In this document: positions 1 through 4,636 of the stretch, piece by piece
Layout: the number at the start of each line of letters is the position of its first letter
Numbering within the stretch: position 1 is the first letter of the stretch
From: Maribacter sp.
Lineage (GTDB): Bacteria; Bacteroidota; Bacteroidia; Flavobacteriales; Flavobacteriaceae
Assembly (NCBI GenBank): GCA_018679695.1
Contig: JAHHKH010000238.1
Location: 1-6,048, forward strand
DNA length: 6,048 nucleotides
Reading direction: 5' to 3'
Notes under the pieces: model-generated
Databases searched by the model: none
Told to the model about the DNA's origin: nothing
The model's input: the letters and a program-made list of their open reading frames with translations, nothing else
Position numbers and translations under genes: made by a program

Positions 1-70
1 GGTCCCCGGTCTGACCCTTATAGAATCGGTCAAACGTTTCGGAATACAAGATGTAAACATAATAAGCCAT
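1..70 (-). CDS. GIY-YIG nuclease, second copy, 5' end only (cut by window edge)
   Basis: The minus strand starts at the ATG at 70-68 and encodes 23 codons (MAYYVYILY, then FYKGQTGD) before the window ends. All 70 bases are identical to the start of the complete GIY-YIG gene at 381-450, so this is a tandem duplicate of that gene. It holds the YVY and YKG elements of the nuclease core. Whether the rest is intact cannot be seen. It lies downstream, on the same strand, of the complete copy, a hairpin pair and a duplicated tRNA 3' end. Confidence 0.8.
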   Translation of the reverse strand, partial: MAYYVYILYSETFDRFYKGQTGD

Positions 71-106
71 AAAAAAAAGCCACCTCAAATTAATGGGTGA
101 CTTTTT
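71..106 (-). terminator. Terminator-like hairpin before second GIY-YIG copy
   Basis: On the minus strand an 11-bp stem (AAAAAGTCACC at 106-96 with GGTGGCTTTTT at 84-74, one T-G wobble) closes an 11-base AT-rich loop and runs into a tract of eight Ts. This is the form of a Rho-independent terminator. The same hairpin follows the intact tRNA at 451-485. The two copies differ by one base in the stem (C here, T there) and both versions still pair with G, so the fold is kept. The 3' arm contains GAGGTGG just before the GIY-YIG ATG. Confidence 0.6.
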
Positions 107-107
107 G

Positions 108-127
108 TGCCCACGACTGGAGTCGAA
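108..127 (-). pseudogene. Duplicated 3' end of tRNA-Leu (20 nt)
   Basis: The minus strand reads TTCGACTCCAGTCGTGGGCA, identical to the last 20 bases of the intact tRNA-Leu at 487-506: T-loop, 3' T-stem strand, 3' acceptor strand and discriminator base. The homology stops at the first base of the T-loop. No anticodon or D arm is present, so it cannot make a tRNA. After a 54-base hairpin insert, a weaker match to the adjoining tRNA part appears at 182-197 (14 bases with a 2-base insertion), so the original duplication may have covered about 33 tRNA bases. Confidence 0.85.
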
Positions 128-182
128 TGCTAACGCTTCGGTCAGCATCCCGACCCCCGACGCTGTGGTCGGGGCGTCGGGA
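127..182. repeat. Pair of GC-rich hairpins at the GIY-YIG unit boundary
   Basis: Two adjacent inverted repeats fill the space between the duplicated tRNA end and the GIY-YIG stop codon. The first (127-148) pairs ATGCT with AGCAT plus two inner pairs around a short loop. The second (148-182) is stronger: TCCCGAC (148-154) with GTCGGGA (176-182) and CCCCGA (155-160) with TCGGGG (169-174), giving 13 bp with one bulged C and an 8-base loop. They are much richer in GC than the surroundings. They may be the end structure of the element, a terminator without a T tract for the GIY-YIG gene, or a separate palindromic insert in the tRNA fragment. Confidence 0.75.
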
Positions 183-195
183 CCAGCACACGTCC

Positions 196-450
196 TTACT
201 CCCTGGGATATTTTATAACAAATCGGCGAGTTTTGGCTTTGTTCAAATGCTTGAGCTTCCTTTCCAGGCGCATCGCTTCGGATCTGGATTTTGCAGTGGT
301 ATACCACACCAGTATCCAGGGCCGATACGCCTTCGTTGAGAGTTCAATTCCATTGTTATGCCTCCTAAGCCGGTCCTCAAGGTCCCCGGTCTGACCCTTA
401 TAGAATCGGTCAAACGTTTCGGAATACAAGATGTAAACATAATAAGCCAT
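196..450 (-). CDS. GIY-YIG nuclease domain protein (UPF0213/YhbQ-like), 84 aa
   Basis: This is a small stand-alone GIY-YIG nuclease, a family whose members cut DNA using one divalent metal ion. Visible elements from the ATG at 450: Y4-V5-Y6 and Y17-K18-G19 (the GIY and YIG strands), R27 and H31 in the first helix (the catalytic Arg is expected here), and E63 in the SEAMRLERKLK helix (the metal-binding Glu). The 84-residue length is normal for UPF0213-like proteins. An in-frame GTG at 462 would add four residues but lies inside the terminator stem, so the ATG is preferred. GAGGTGG at 464-458 could act as a ribosome site but is also part of that stem. It sits just downstream of tRNA-Leu on the same strand. 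Its natural target is unknown. Confidence 0.85.
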   Translation of the reverse strand: MAYYVYILYSETFDRFYKGQTGDLEDRLRRHNNGIELSTKAYRPWILVWYTTAKSRSEAMRLERKLKHLNKAKTRRFVIKYPRE

Positions 451-506
451 AAAAAAAGCCACCTCAAATTAATGGATGACTTTTTGTGCCCACGACTGGA
501 GTCGAA
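381..506. repeat. Direct repeat, copy 2 (pair at 1-127)
   Basis: This is the second copy of the direct repeat. It covers the start of the complete GIY-YIG gene, its upstream hairpin and the 3' end of the intact tRNA-Leu. The offset is 380 bases before the poly-A tract and 379 after it, which defines the unit length. Confidence 0.95.
451..485 (-). terminator. Terminator of tRNA-Leu, overlapping GIY-YIG leader
   Basis: AAAAAGTCATC (485-475) pairs with GGTGGCTTTTT (463-453) as an 11-bp stem with two T-G wobbles around an 11-base loop, followed by a T tract to 451. It begins one base after the tRNA discriminator base, so it is well placed to end tRNA transcription. The GIY-YIG ATG follows directly at 450, so nuclease expression from the tRNA promoter would need read-through, and the stem would hide the GAGGTGG sequence. 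Confidence 0.7.
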
Positions 507-570
507 CCAGCACGTCCTTGCGAACACTACCCCCTCAAGGTAGCGTGTCTACCAATTCCACCACGTGGGC
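487..570 (-). tRNA. tRNA-Leu (anticodon GAG)
   Basis: The minus strand folds into a complete 84-base class II tRNA. The acceptor stem is GCCCACG/CGTGGGC with discriminator A. The D arm includes TGGTAGAC. The anticodon stem CTACC/GGTAG holds the loop TTGAGGG, giving anticodon GAG, which reads CUC and CUU leucine codons. A long variable arm (GTTCGCAAGGAC region) and the T arm GCTGG-TTCGACT-CCAGT are present. No CCA is encoded after the discriminator, so it must be added after transcription. A terminator-like hairpin follows at 485. Confidence 0.95.
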
Positions 571-584
571 ATAAAATTGATTTA

Positions 585-592
585 CAAATATA
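585..592 (-). promoter_or_regulatory. -7 box of the tRNA-Leu promoter
   Basis: The minus strand reads TATATTTG, a full match to the Bacteroidota -7 consensus TAnnTTTG. It lies 14 bases upstream of the tRNA 5' end, so transcription would start only about ten bases before the mature tRNA. No clear -33 TTG element is seen at the usual distance. Confidence 0.55.
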
Positions 593-635
593 GGAAGGCA
601 CGAATTAAGATAAAATTTATTGGGGTTTATTTACT

Positions 636-1604
636 TTAATAGGATCTCATATCCCGTTTATAAATATTGTCCAATATTTTTTCTGTGCCTTGGTTATTGA
701 TAATTTTAAGATCGTATCTAATATTTATTTCGGTTCCAATTGGACAATGATAATAAATATACCAGGCATCCGATTCCTTAACACCAATACAACCATTTGA
801 ATAAGCCTTGCCCAACGTTTTAGGATTTGTAGTTGGATGTATGAGTTGGCCATTTCTTATTCCATCGATTTCAGTAACCAACCAAGGTATTTGGGGCATT
901 AAGGTGGTCTTTCCATCATCCCTTCTGGTCTGTAAGAACTTTTTGCCCGTTGCAGGATTATAAAAATCAGGATTTTTCCGATATGCTATGATTTTACCAT
1001 TTCCTTGTTTAGTTCTGAGGTCAGTTAGCCTATTATTCATTTTCAAGTATTTTGTTTTGTTCTGACCAATTCGGATAGGAAAGGTGTATAGGAGCAATGA
1101 GTCTTCGTAGATTCTCAATTTGTATTCGGGTAAGTTTATATCAAATCTCAGCTTCGCAAAGGTTTCCAATATTGAAGATACTTCCAGGGAATCAGGAATA
1201 AAAATACTATCCTTTGGTCTGAGTACAATCAATTTTCGTTGATCATATGTAAAAGAATCCTTTTGCATCATTCTATAATAATCGGTATTGGCCAAGGTGT
1301 CAATGATCCAGGAATTTAAGTGGACCAATATATGCTCTGAGAGCGGATAGTCAGCTATTGAATCATGAGCGGTAACCAATGAATCCATGAAGTCAAAATA
1401 GTCTTCAATTCGTATGGTATCATTAACCACTACATATTGTTTTTGAATTTTTTTTTGAATTGAAACCGGATCTTGAATTGCAACCGGATTTTGAATTGTA
1501 TCGACTAAGTTCGCACTCTTGTTGATTTCCAATAGTTTGGCAATGGTTATGGTAATCAAGAGCAACAAAAGGAAGGCTAAAGTATATGCGAGCCTTTTTG
1601 ACAT
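636..1604 (-). CDS. Membrane-anchored L,D-transpeptidase (YkuD family)
   Basis: This is a 322-residue cell-wall enzyme of the YkuD family, which makes or breaks 3-3 peptidoglycan cross-links or attaches proteins to peptidoglycan in the periplasm. Residues 5-22 form one hydrophobic signal anchor. A linker with hexapeptide repeats (37-48) and a charged middle region follow. The catalytic domain lies at the C-terminus, with H256 in HPTTNP and the nucleophile C272 in SNGCIGV, 16 residues apart as the family requires. The residue before GC is Asn instead of the common His, and Gly replaces the usual Arg or Asn after GCI. The tail WYIYYHCPIGTEINI is typical of the fold. It is the second gene of an operon, 21 bases after the HMA-like gene. 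The exact substrate cannot be told from sequence. Confidence 0.85.
   Translation of the reverse strand: MSKRLAYTLAFLLLLLITITIAKLLEINKSANLVDTIQNPVAIQDPVSIQKKIQKQYVVVNDTIRIEDYFDFMDSLVTAHDSIADYPLSEHILVHLNSWIIDTLANTDYYRMMQKDSFTYDQRKLIVLRPKDSIFIPDSLEVSSILETFAKLRFDINLPEYKLRIYEDSLLLYTFPIRIGQNKTKYLKMNNRLTDLRTKQGNGKIIAYRKNPDFYNPATGKKFLQTRRDDGKTTLMPQIPWLVTEIDGIRNGQLIHPTTNPKTLGKAYSNGCIGVKESDAWYIYYHCPIGTEINIRYDLKIINNQGTEKILDNIYKRDMRSY
1455..1498. repeat. 18-base tandem repeat in the transpeptidase linker
   Basis: Two full copies (1455-1472 and 1473-1490; 16 of 18 bases identical) and a partial third (1491-1498) share TTGAATTG[A/C]AACCGGAT. In the protein this gives IQNPVA and IQDPVS, then a decayed IQKK, just after the membrane anchor. 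It probably sets the length of a flexible spacer between membrane and enzyme. Confidence 0.8.
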
Positions 1605-1625
1605 TGGGTTAATGATTTCGTTATT

Positions 1626-1862
1626 TCACGGTTTGGCACTATTGTCCAATTGATGGGTGTCGTTGATCACATGGTACCCCATTTCATTGAGTTCCCTTCG
1701 AATTACTTCGAGTACATTTCTATTTAGATATTCAAAAGAAATTGATTTATTACCTAGATCAATAGTTACATTCCAGATATTGTTTATGTTGTGTAGTCTT
1801 TCCAGGACCACCTTTTCATCCAAAGGGGAAATAGATTTTTGTATCTCAAATGTTGTTTTCAT
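1626..1862 (-). CDS. HMA-fold protein lacking the CxxC metal site, 78 aa
   Basis: The sequence fits a heavy-metal-associated domain of the ferredoxin-like beta-alpha-beta-beta-alpha-beta type: TTFEIQ strand, helix DEKVVLERLHNI, strand WNVTIDLGNKSISFEYL, helix VLEVIRRELNEMGY and a final short strand. HMA chaperones normally bind copper or another metal with a CxxC motif in the loop after the first strand. Here that loop reads KSISPLDEK, and the protein has no cysteine at all, so ordinary thiolate metal binding is not possible. It has no signal peptide and is likely cytoplasmic. It is the first gene of the operon with the L,D-transpeptidase and starts at the ATG at 1862 without a clear ribosome site. 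The function is unknown; it may be a regulatory or protein-binding relic of an HMA domain. Confidence 0.65.
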   Translation of the reverse strand: MKTTFEIQKSISPLDEKVVLERLHNINNIWNVTIDLGNKSISFEYLNRNVLEVIRRELNEMGYHVINDTHQLDNSAKP

Positions 1863-1881
1863 AGGGTTTTGAATCTTTATG

Positions 1882-1889
1882 CTAAGTTA
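1882..1889 (-). promoter_or_regulatory. Possible -7 box for the HMA-like/transpeptidase operon
   Basis: The minus strand reads TAACTTAG, five of six fixed positions of TAnnTTTG. Its centre is 33 bases from the centre of the TGA-N6-TCA dyad at 1913-1924, the spacing expected if a Crp/Fnr-type activator sat over the -40 region. The predicted start would be near 1878, leaving a leader of about 16 bases. Confidence 0.3.
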
Positions 1890-1912
1890 TTCGACAATTG
1901 TAATCCGCGAAA

Positions 1913-1924
1913 TGAGCAATATCA
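1913..1924. promoter_or_regulatory. Crp/Fnr-type operator candidate for the minus-strand operon
   Basis: TGAGCAATATCA is a TGA-N6-TCA dyad, the core recognised by many Crp/Fnr-family regulators. It lies about 50 bases upstream of the HMA-like start codon. The 15-mer around it (1911-1925) matches, inverted and with one mismatch, the sequence at 1961-1975 in front of mlaE. Confidence 0.4.
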
Positions 1925-1961
1925 TGTCTAAATATTTGCACCTTAAAACCAGGTGCTTATA

Positions 1962-1973
1962 TGATATTGGTCA
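1962..1973. promoter_or_regulatory. Crp/Fnr-type operator candidate for the mla operon
   Basis: TGATATTGGTCA (reverse complement TGACCAATATCA) is a TGA-N6-TCA dyad. Its centre lies 33 bases before the centre of a perfect TAnnTTTG box at 1997-2004. Taking the box as -7, the dyad is centred near -40, the class II activator position known for Fnr and Crp. No -33 TTG is found at normal spacing, which also suits activator dependence. Confidence 0.45.
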
Positions 1974-1996
1974 TTTATTAAAAACCCACATAAAGG

Positions 1997-2004
1997 TATC
2001 TTTG
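1997..2004 (+). promoter_or_regulatory. -7 box of the mla operon promoter
   Basis: TATCTTTG matches the Bacteroidota -7 consensus TAnnTTTG at every fixed position. Transcription would begin near 2008, leaving a leader of about 13 bases to the ATG at 2021 or 25 bases to the ATG at 2033. Confidence 0.5.
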
Positions 2005-2020
2005 AATAGTTCCTTTTCAA

Positions 2021-2815
2021 ATGCATTTGAAGATGGCATACGCAGTACAAGCTACCAAAAGACTAAAACAGTTCTTTGTAGAAATAGGAGAGCTCTCCGA
2101 TTTTTCTATGCGCTTTTTCAAGGAAGCACTAAAACCGCCCTACGAGTTCAAAGAGTTATTGCGACAATGTTACAATATGGGGAATAGATCACTTGTTCTT
2201 GTAGGAGTCACCGGTTTTATCATAGGTTTGGTCTTAACCTTACAATCCAGGCCCACTCTGATAGAATTTGGAGCTGTTTCATGGATGCCCAATATGGTGG
2301 GTATTTCAATAGTACGGGAAATAGGACCTGTTATAACCGCTTTGATTTGTGCAGGCCGAATTGCCTCAGGAATTGGAGCAGAGTTAGGCTCAATGCGGGT
2401 AACCGAGCAAATTGATGCTATGGAGGTATCTGGAACTAATCCGTTTAAATATTTGGTTGTTACGAGAATTGCGGCGACGACCTTAATGCTTCCCCTACTT
2501 GTGATTTTTGGTGATATGGTAGCCTTATATGGCTCGGCATTGGTTGAAAACATTAAGGGTAACGTTTCATTTCAACTCTATTTCAATACTGTTTTCGATG
2601 CCCTGGAATTTGGAGACTTGATACCAGCCACCGTGAAGTCATTTTTCTTTGGATTTACTATCGGACTAGTGGGTTGCTATAAAGGTTATTACAGTAAAAA
2701 GGGAACAGCAGGTGTTGGTGTGGCAGCGAATACAGCAGTAGTAATGGCATCATTGCTGCTCTTTTTTGTAGATTTTATTGCAGTTTTTGTATCTGATATC
2801 TTTTATGAATTATAA
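2021..2815 (+). CDS. mlaE: MlaE-family phospholipid ABC transporter permease
   Basis: This is the inner-membrane permease of an MCE/Mla-type lipid transporter, which moves phospholipids between the inner membrane and the periplasm together with MlaF and MlaD. It has 264 residues, like E. coli MlaE (about 260). The family signature is clear at 99-138: REIGPV, then ALICAGR, AELGSMRVTEQIDAM. An N-terminal amphipathic part (about 10-50) precedes hydrophobic segments near 57-75, 101-118, 147-170, 205-225 and 238-261. The ATG at 2033 (MAYAVQ) is an equally plausible start, because the predicted leader to 2021 is very short; neither has a good ribosome site. It is the first gene of mlaE-mlaF-mlaD. 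The transport direction cannot be read from the sequence. Confidence 0.88.
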   Translation: MHLKMAYAVQATKRLKQFFVEIGELSDFSMRFFKEALKPPYEFKELLRQCYNMGNRSLVLVGVTGFIIGLVLTLQSRPTLIEFGAVSWMPNMVGISIVREIGPVITALICAGRIASGIGAELGSMRVTEQIDAMEVSGTNPFKYLVVTRIAATTLMLPLLVIFGDMVALYGSALVENIKGNVSFQLYFNTVFDALEFGDLIPATVKSFFFGFTIGLVGCYKGYYSKKGTAGVGVAANTAVVMASLLLFFVDFIAVFVSDIFYEL

Positions 2816-2845
2816 TATGCTGAAAAAAGGGCAAATATTGAATTT

Positions 2846-2850
2846 GGAGG
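2846..2850 (+). promoter_or_regulatory. Shine-Dalgarno site fixing the mlaF start
   Basis: GGAGG stands 8 bases before the ATG at 2859. It is one of very few such sites in this window and favours that start over the in-frame upstream ATGs at 2778, 2805 and 2817, two of which lie inside mlaE. Confidence 0.6.
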
Positions 2851-2858
2851 AAACCCAT

Positions 2859-3599
2859 ATGGGTATTGATCCCGTAATCGATATACGAGATCTGCGCAAA
2901 AGTTTTGGCGAAAACCATGTTTTAAACGGATTTTCATTGAAACTCTATAAAGGAGAAAATTTGGTGGTGATGGGCAAATCGGGTTCCGGGAAGTCGGTGA
3001 TGATCAAATGCTTGGTCGGGCTTATGCTGCCAGACAGTGGCTTTATTTCGGTAATGGGAAAAGAAATAAAAACCTTGGATAGAAAAACACTCGATGCCTT
3101 ACGTTCTGACATTGGATTCTTATTTCAAGGGAGTGCACTTTACGATTCCATGACAGTTCGTGAAAATCTGGAATTTCCCATGCGGAGACATAAAGAGAAG
3201 CTGGGTAATGTAGTAGATACGACACCATTGGTGGCAGAGGCCCTTGAAAATGTGGGTCTTGCCCATACCATGGATTTAATGCCTGCCGAACTCTCCGGCG
3301 GAATGAAAAGACGAGTGGCCCTGGCCCGAACTTTGATCCTAAAACCAAAAATTATACTATACGATGAACCCACAAGTGGCCTAGATCCCATTACAGCTAA
3401 GGAAATTATTGAACTCATGCGTAGCATTCAAAAAAAATATGGCACTTCTTCTTTGATAATAACGCACGATGTGGATTGTGCGAGGGTTATTTCCGAACGT
3501 ATGGTACTCTTGGTCGATGGCGTTAATTATGCTGAAGGAACCTATGCTGAATTATCAAAATCCACCGACCCAAAAGTCGAGGCATTCTTTAAAAAATAA
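2859..3599 (+). CDS. mlaF: MlaF-family ABC transporter ATPase
   Basis: This is the cytoplasmic ATPase that powers the MlaE permease. From the ATG at 2859 it has 246 residues. Walker A is G39-S46 (GKSGSGKS), the Q-loop is Q90, the ABC signature is LSGGMKRR at 145-152, Walker B ends at D169-E170 (IILYDEP), the D-loop is SGLD at 173-176 and the switch His is H203. All catalytic elements are intact. LSGGM in place of LSGGQ is the form usual in the MlaF/Ttg2A group. It follows mlaE after 43 bases and is followed by mlaD after 4 bases, so the three genes form one transcript. No MlaB-type STAS gene lies in this operon. Confidence 0.92.
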   Translation: MGIDPVIDIRDLRKSFGENHVLNGFSLKLYKGENLVVMGKSGSGKSVMIKCLVGLMLPDSGFISVMGKEIKTLDRKTLDALRSDIGFLFQGSALYDSMTVRENLEFPMRRHKEKLGNVVDTTPLVAEALENVGLAHTMDLMPAELSGGMKRRVALARTLILKPKIILYDEPTSGLDPITAKEIIELMRSIQKKYGTSSLIITHDVDCARVISERMVLLVDGVNYAEGTYAELSKSTDPKVEAFFKK

Positions 3600-3603
3600 G
3601 ATC

Positions 3604-4590
3604 ATGGCAAAAACAACCTTGGAAAATCTAAAACTGGGAATATTTGTTGTAGTCGGAACTATTCTCTTGGTTATAGCGGCCTATTTAATAGGTAATAGGC
3701 AGAATATGTTTGGACAAACATTCACTATTAGTGCAGTTTTCAATAATGCCAATGGGCTCCAAAATGGGAACAATGTGCGCTTCTCAGGAATCAATGTTGG
3801 AACTGTAAAAGCCATAGATATGGTGAACGATACTACAATAAGAGTGTATATGCTTATTGAAAAAAAGATGATGGATCACATTAGAAAGGATGCCGTAGCT
3901 ACAATTGGTTCTGACGGCTTGGTGGGGAGTATGATCCTTAATATCATACCTGGAACGGGATCGGCCTCACTGATAGCGGAAGGGGATGAGTTAAAATCGT
4001 ATAGCAGAATAGCAACGCAGGATATGTTGAGTACCTTGAATACAACCAATCAAAATGCGGCGATATTGACAGCCGATCTACTAAAGGTTACTCAGGCCAT
4101 GACCAAAGGGAAAGGTACCATGGGAAGGTTATTGAATGATACACTTATGGCCGCCGATTTAAAACTAACAATCGAGAACTTGAAAAATGCGAGTCGAGAT
4201 GCGAACTATACCATTCAAAAGTTAAATTCAATGGTTGATCAAATGAATTTTGAAAAAAGTGCTGTAGGGGTGTTAATGAATGATACTGCAAATGGGCAGA
4301 AAATGAAAAATGTGCTTAATAACTTGGAACAATCAAGTATTGAAATAGGGGAAATGACCAAGAATTTAAACAGCGTAATTGGTGAATTAAAGGAAGGGGA
4401 TGGAGCAATAAAGTTTTTGGCCAAGGACACACTTTTTGTGAACAGTTTGGAAAATACGATAAAAAACATCGAAGAATCATCAATACGTTTTAACGAAAAT
4501 ATGGAGGCATTGAAGCATAATTTTTTGACCCGCAGGTATTTTAGAAAATTGGAAAAAGAAAAGAACAAAGAGATTAAGAGCGGCCAATAA
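3604..4590 (+). CDS. mlaD: MlaD-type MCE-domain protein with long repeat tail
   Basis: This is the periplasmic lipid-binding subunit, anchored in the inner membrane. Residues 11-29 form the membrane segment and about 38-117 the MCE domain (FNNANGLQNGNNVRFSG, then GSDGLVGSM and LNIIPG). MCE domains usually form hexameric rings with a central lipid channel. The protein has 328 residues, against about 180 for E. coli MlaD. The extra part is a mostly helical tail with three repeats, marked by LLNDT (176-180), LMNDT (224-228) and LAKDT (272-276), exactly 48 residues apart, each followed by a (T/V)(I/L)xN(L/I) helix. The end (307-328) is rich in Lys, Arg and Glu. The ATG at 3604, 4 bases after mlaF, gives a normal N-terminus; upstream ATGs lie in mlaF. 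Confidence 0.88.
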   Translation: MAKTTLENLKLGIFVVVGTILLVIAAYLIGNRQNMFGQTFTISAVFNNANGLQNGNNVRFSGINVGTVKAIDMVNDTTIRVYMLIEKKMMDHIRKDAVATIGSDGLVGSMILNIIPGTGSASLIAEGDELKSYSRIATQDMLSTLNTTNQNAAILTADLLKVTQAMTKGKGTMGRLLNDTLMAADLKLTIENLKNASRDANYTIQKLNSMVDQMNFEKSAVGVLMNDTANGQKMKNVLNNLEQSSIEIGEMTKNLNSVIGELKEGDGAIKFLAKDTLFVNSLENTIKNIEESSIRFNENMEALKHNFLTRRYFRKLEKEKNKEIKSGQ

Positions 4591-4636
4591 TAATTTAAAA
4601 GCTAGGGAATGGTAGTATCTGCGGTCGTTTCCAAGA

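Larger units (their letters stand above)
1..127. repeat. Direct repeat, copy 1 (pair at 381-506)
   Basis: Bases 1-127 match 381-506 with one substitution (98 region, G against A) and one fewer A in the second copy. The match continues off the left edge, so its true length is unknown. It covers the GIY-YIG 5' end, the terminator-like hairpin and the last 20 bases of the tRNA. The sharp right boundary falls at the T-loop of the tRNA. Confidence 0.95.
108..486 (-). mobile_element. Putative tRNA-targeted GIY-YIG element unit, 379 bp
   Basis: The unit runs from just after the intact tRNA-Leu 3' end to the end of the duplicated 20-base tRNA 3' end. It contains the terminator-like hairpin, the 84-codon GIY-YIG gene and the GC-rich hairpin pair. 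A tRNA 3' end at both borders is the usual mark of integration or target duplication at a tRNA gene. There is no integrase or transposase, so the GIY-YIG nuclease is the only candidate enzyme. At least one more unit starts at the left edge. That it is mobile is inference; simple tandem duplication of a passive gene is the main alternative. Confidence 0.5.
1911..1975. repeat. Nested inverted repeats in divergent promoter region
   Basis: Outer arms AATGAGCAATATCAT (1911-1925) and ATGATATTGGTCATT (1961-1975) are complementary at 14 of 15 positions. Inside them a smaller hairpin, GCACCT (1938-1943) with AGGTGC (1951-1956), encloses a 7-base loop. The region lies between the minus-strand HMA/transpeptidase operon and the plus-strand mla operon. 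The outer arms are best read as two copies of one regulator site in opposite directions, and the inner hairpin remains unexplained. Confidence 0.8.

Noticed and set aside
108..198. A second complete tRNA-Leu in the first repeat
   Set aside because: Only the 3' end is present; anticodon, D arm and 5' acceptor strand are missing.
97..339. Plus-strand open frame of 80 codons across the tRNA fragment and hairpins
   Set aside because: It runs antisense through the GIY-YIG gene and the repeat structures, its product looks like no protein family, and the hairpins explain the sequence better.
1..506. CRISPR array
   Set aside because: There are only two repeat copies, far longer than CRISPR repeats, and they contain a coding gene and tRNA sequence.
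243..543. Open frames on both strands (243-527 minus, 358-543 plus) overlapping the GIY-YIG gene and tRNA
   Set aside because: Both read through the tRNA gene or its terminator and are other-frame shadows of the nuclease gene.
1220..1231. A TGA-N6-TCA dyad (TGAGTACAATCA) inside the transpeptidase gene
   Set aside because: It lies within coding sequence without a nearby promoter and fits the one or two hits expected by chance in a window of this size.
1879..2187. Plus-strand open frame of 102 codons before mlaE
   Set aside because: It covers the promoter and operator region and overlaps the mlaE start in another frame; it has no recognisable domain.
2170..2553. Minus-strand open frame inside mlaE, and similar antisense frames in mlaF (3043-3427), mlaD (4239-4568) and the stress protein gene (5669-5899)
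   Set aside because: All are antisense to strongly supported genes and encode no known domain.
2778..2858. Longer mlaF starts at 2778, 2805 or 2817
   Set aside because: They add residues unlike ABC ATPases, two overlap mlaE, and the GGAGG at 2846-2850 supports the ATG at 2859.
3469..3603. Longer mlaD start at 3469
   Set aside because: The extra 45 residues are out-of-frame mlaF sequence; the ATG at 3604 gives a normal MCE anchor.
4591..4636. Bidirectional terminator between mlaD and the phosphatidyltransferase
   Set aside because: Only weak pairing (such as CGATCG nearby) is visible and there is no stem followed by a T tract.
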